The notes beneath the pieces are model-generated. The model was given only the letters and a program-made list of their open reading frames with translations. It ran no database searches and was not told where the DNA came from. Position numbers and translations under genes: made by a program. A stretch of 16,373 bases of DNA from Legionellaceae bacterium (GTDB lineage Bacteria > Pseudomonadota > Gammaproteobacteria > Legionellales > Legionellaceae): contig JAUYSE010000006.1 in assembly GCA_030696465.1 (NCBI GenBank), positions 1-16,373 on the forward strand, given 5' to 3'. Positions 15,018 through 16,373 of this stretch are shown one piece after another. The first letter of the stretch is position 1; each line of letters begins with the position of its first letter.

Positions 15018-15241
15018 TTATTTGAGGTCGGTAAGCATGGTCTGTGCGTACAGAACCAGAGTGCTCATGAGAGCGATATGAACGAGGCAATAGATCATGC
15101 TTGGAATATCACCATACCAAAGCTGCCGACAAGTTCTGTCGCAAAAAGTTGCTCAGTAGGGTCGTCGAGGAGCACCACCCCATTCTCTTTACACTCTTGG
15201 ATAGCCTCACTTAGGCCTCGTAAAACCCGGTAAGTGATCAT
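15018..15241 (-). pseudogene. Two tiny overlapping frames, possible gene remnant
   Basis: From ATG 15241 a 48-residue frame (start MITYRVLRGLSEAIQECKEN, later VVLLDDPTEQLF) runs to TGA 15095-15097. Its stop overlaps, as ATGA, an ATG at 15098 opening a 26-residue hydrophobic frame (start MIYCLVHIALMSTLVLYAQT) that ends at 15018. The first looks protein-like in composition but has no ribosome-binding site and overlaps the end of the 338-residue gene in another frame. It may be the degraded end of a longer protein, perhaps a lost extension of that neighbour by frameshift. A plus-strand frame across 15009-15233 appears to be its shadow. A weak hairpin (CAAAG/CTTTG, 14995-15011) lies just beyond. 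Confidence 0.3.
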
Positions 15242-16223
15242 CTGTTTGCGGTAATGTATAGTTACTGTTAGAGCCGGACTCTATACCATTTCTTTTCGGA
15301 GAATATGGGTTGTGAACAAAAAACAAACTTCCCCCGATATTATAAAATTTACGAAAATCGTTCACTCTCGGGGGAGGCGTAGATGTTGAGGGAAGAGCCT
15401 CTGATGGAATTGTATCCGATGATGTTAGCGATAACCTTATCGGGCACTCTCCTACCACTGGAGTTGGGTTTATAGAATAGTGTCGACGATCTAGCTCTGC
15501 TCTGAGCAAAACAGGGATCTCGTATCGCGCTGAATGTTGAAGAATAAAATTTTGCAAATGGCGCCTATTAATAAACTCAGCTGAAACGATACAAACAAAC
15601 ACCGCTTTACTATTATCTATTAATGCAGAACAATAAGCATGATGAAACTTAAGTTCTAGATACAACATTTGATCGGATAAGGGTGCATGGCGTTTTAATA
15701 GAGAGCAACGTTTCTGAGGGGATAAATTAAAATTACTCCAATGACTCAAGATATCTTGGGTGAGCAAATCACAAAGTCTAGAGCAATAAGACGGATTTAT
15801 CATTTGTAAATCGTGATCTATCGCGTCTCTGAGCGCAGTTTCTGTATCTGCAGTAACAAATTTTCTTGCACACACGGTAAGTGCTTCTTCTTTTGCAAAA
15901 AAACCCGTGCAAAAAGCTTGCATCCTAAAGACTGCGCGTTCAATATCAGCAGCATTTTCTTGATTATATATTGAACTGTCGTCCAATAAGGTACTACAAA
16001 GAATATTGTAATATTGGGGATTTCTTTTTACATATTCAATCTGAGCGTTTTCTCTTACATATTCAAGGCGGATGTCTCTTATAGCTCCAGCCATATCTTG
16101 CTCAATAAATTCTTTGATATAAAATAAGAAAGGTAGACCTAATAAAGAACGCTCATAAGCTATCTGACGAGCCGTCTTCTGAGAAGTAACGTTTTCAATT
16201 AAAAATGGTGGGATGTAGGGCAT
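15207..16223 (-). CDS. Unrecognised 338-residue protein
   Basis: No family is recognised. I start it at ATG 16223 (MPYIPPFLIENV); a TTG at 16286 would extend it by 21 residues but has no ribosome-binding site, whereas GTGAG lies nine bases before the ATG. Residues about 1-185 appear mostly helical and contain several cysteines. Residues about 200-255 include an alpha/beta-like stretch, KAVFVCIVSAEFINRRHLQN followed by YEIPVLLRAELDRR, which vaguely recalls the end of a TIR-type domain but lacks enough motifs to claim it. The C-terminal 80 residues are Ser/Pro/Asn-rich and probably disordered (LPSTSTPPPRV). There is no signal peptide or membrane segment. It is of the same lineage-specific style as the 897-residue protein. 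Its 3' end overlaps another small frame, so the true C-terminus may differ. Confidence 0.7.
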   Translation of the reverse strand: MPYIPPFLIENVTSQKTARQIAYERSLLGLPFLFYIKEFIEQDMAGAIRDIRLEYVRENAQIEYVKRNPQYYNILCSTLLDDSSIYNQENAADIERAVFRMQAFCTGFFAKEEALTVCARKFVTADTETALRDAIDHDLQMINPSYCSRLCDLLTQDILSHWSNFNLSPQKRCSLLKRHAPLSDQMLYLELKFHHAYCSALIDNSKAVFVCIVSAEFINRRHLQNFILQHSARYEIPVLLRAELDRRHYSINPTPVVGECPIRLSLTSSDTIPSEALPSTSTPPPRVNDFRKFYNIGGSLFFVHNPYSPKRNGIESGSNSNYTLPQTDDHLPGFTRPK

Positions 16224-16295
16224 TTTAATACGCTCACTTTGAAATATAAAAACAATGTAGCGCCTAATAGTAACATATTGAGACAATAAAGAACA

Positions 16296-16373
16296 TTATT
16301 TTGATTTGAGCATGGTTTTAATCAGCGTAGAGATCTCGGGTCTTAGAATCTGGAGTCGCGCCCCCTCTATAAC
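16296..16373 (-). other. Possible C-terminal end of an upstream minus-strand gene
   Basis: The minus strand is open from the right window edge to TAA at 16296-16298, giving 25 residues (ending EISTLIKTMLKSK). A second minus frame (ending SKTRDLYAD) and a plus frame are also open here, so the choice is uncertain. The rest of 16224-16295 holds no recognisable promoter for the 338-residue gene. Confidence 0.25.

Noticed and set aside
15009..15233. 74-codon plus-strand frame
   Set aside because: Ser/Thr/Pro/Arg-rich composition typical of the antisense of a coding frame; the minus-strand frame across the same bases looks more protein-like.
1..16373. CRISPR array, tRNA or rRNA genes
   Set aside because: No regularly spaced repeats and no cloverleaf or rRNA-like sequence noticed on either strand.

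Overview
This window looks like a chromosomal stretch of an AT-rich gammaproteobacterium. The gene set (a DUF4142 lipoprotein, PAS-GGDEF and PAS-HD-GYP signalling proteins, a bacterioferritin-like protein, a Tn5/IS50-like transposon, a single-module NRPS and several large lineage-specific proteins) would suit a host-associated Legionellales-type bacterium. That placement is inference; no rRNA or other marker gene is present.

Layout. 1-1388 (minus) is the promoter-proximal end of an IS50-like insertion sequence whose transposase runs off the left edge; its outer 19-bp terminal repeat at 1370-1388 closely resembles the Tn5 outside end. 1389-1723 is a gene-free gap with an orphan terminator. 1724-2272 (+) encodes a DUF4142 lipoprotein followed by a strong terminator. 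2443-3771 (+) is an unrecognised 442-residue protein with a good promoter and a lysine-rich, NLS-like tail. A GC-rich palindrome at 3818-3861 separates it from three minus-strand genes read in the order GST stub (6607-6873), PAS-PAS-GGDEF cyclase (5276-6553) and PAS-PAS-HD-GYP phosphodiesterase (3869-5233). The last two probably form a cyclic-di-GMP make/break pair. 7080-9773 (minus) encodes an unrecognised 897-residue protein with its own promoter. It is divergent from 10100-14098 (+), a 1332-residue NRPS. Then come a possible 35-residue membrane peptide (14207-14314, +), a bacterioferritin-like protein (14311-14856, minus), a patch with two tiny overlapping reading frames, and an unrecognised 338-residue protein (15207-16223, minus).

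The most notable element is the NRPS. It has adenylation and carrier domains followed by three tandem units, each made of membrane helices plus a left-handed beta-helix-like block. This is the epsilon-poly-lysine-synthetase (Pls-like) architecture, and the size is close to Pls. The ten-residue adenylation code, read by alignment to GrsA, is D-A-E-S-I-G-T-I-I-K. It carries an acidic residue at the GrsA-239 position and resembles codes for lysine, so the enzyme plausibly makes a cationic homo-poly(amino acid) at the inner membrane. No export or modification gene is visible next to it.

Most remaining genes do not form an obvious pathway with the NRPS. The two large unknown proteins could be secreted effectors if the organism is host-associated, but that rests on composition and context only.
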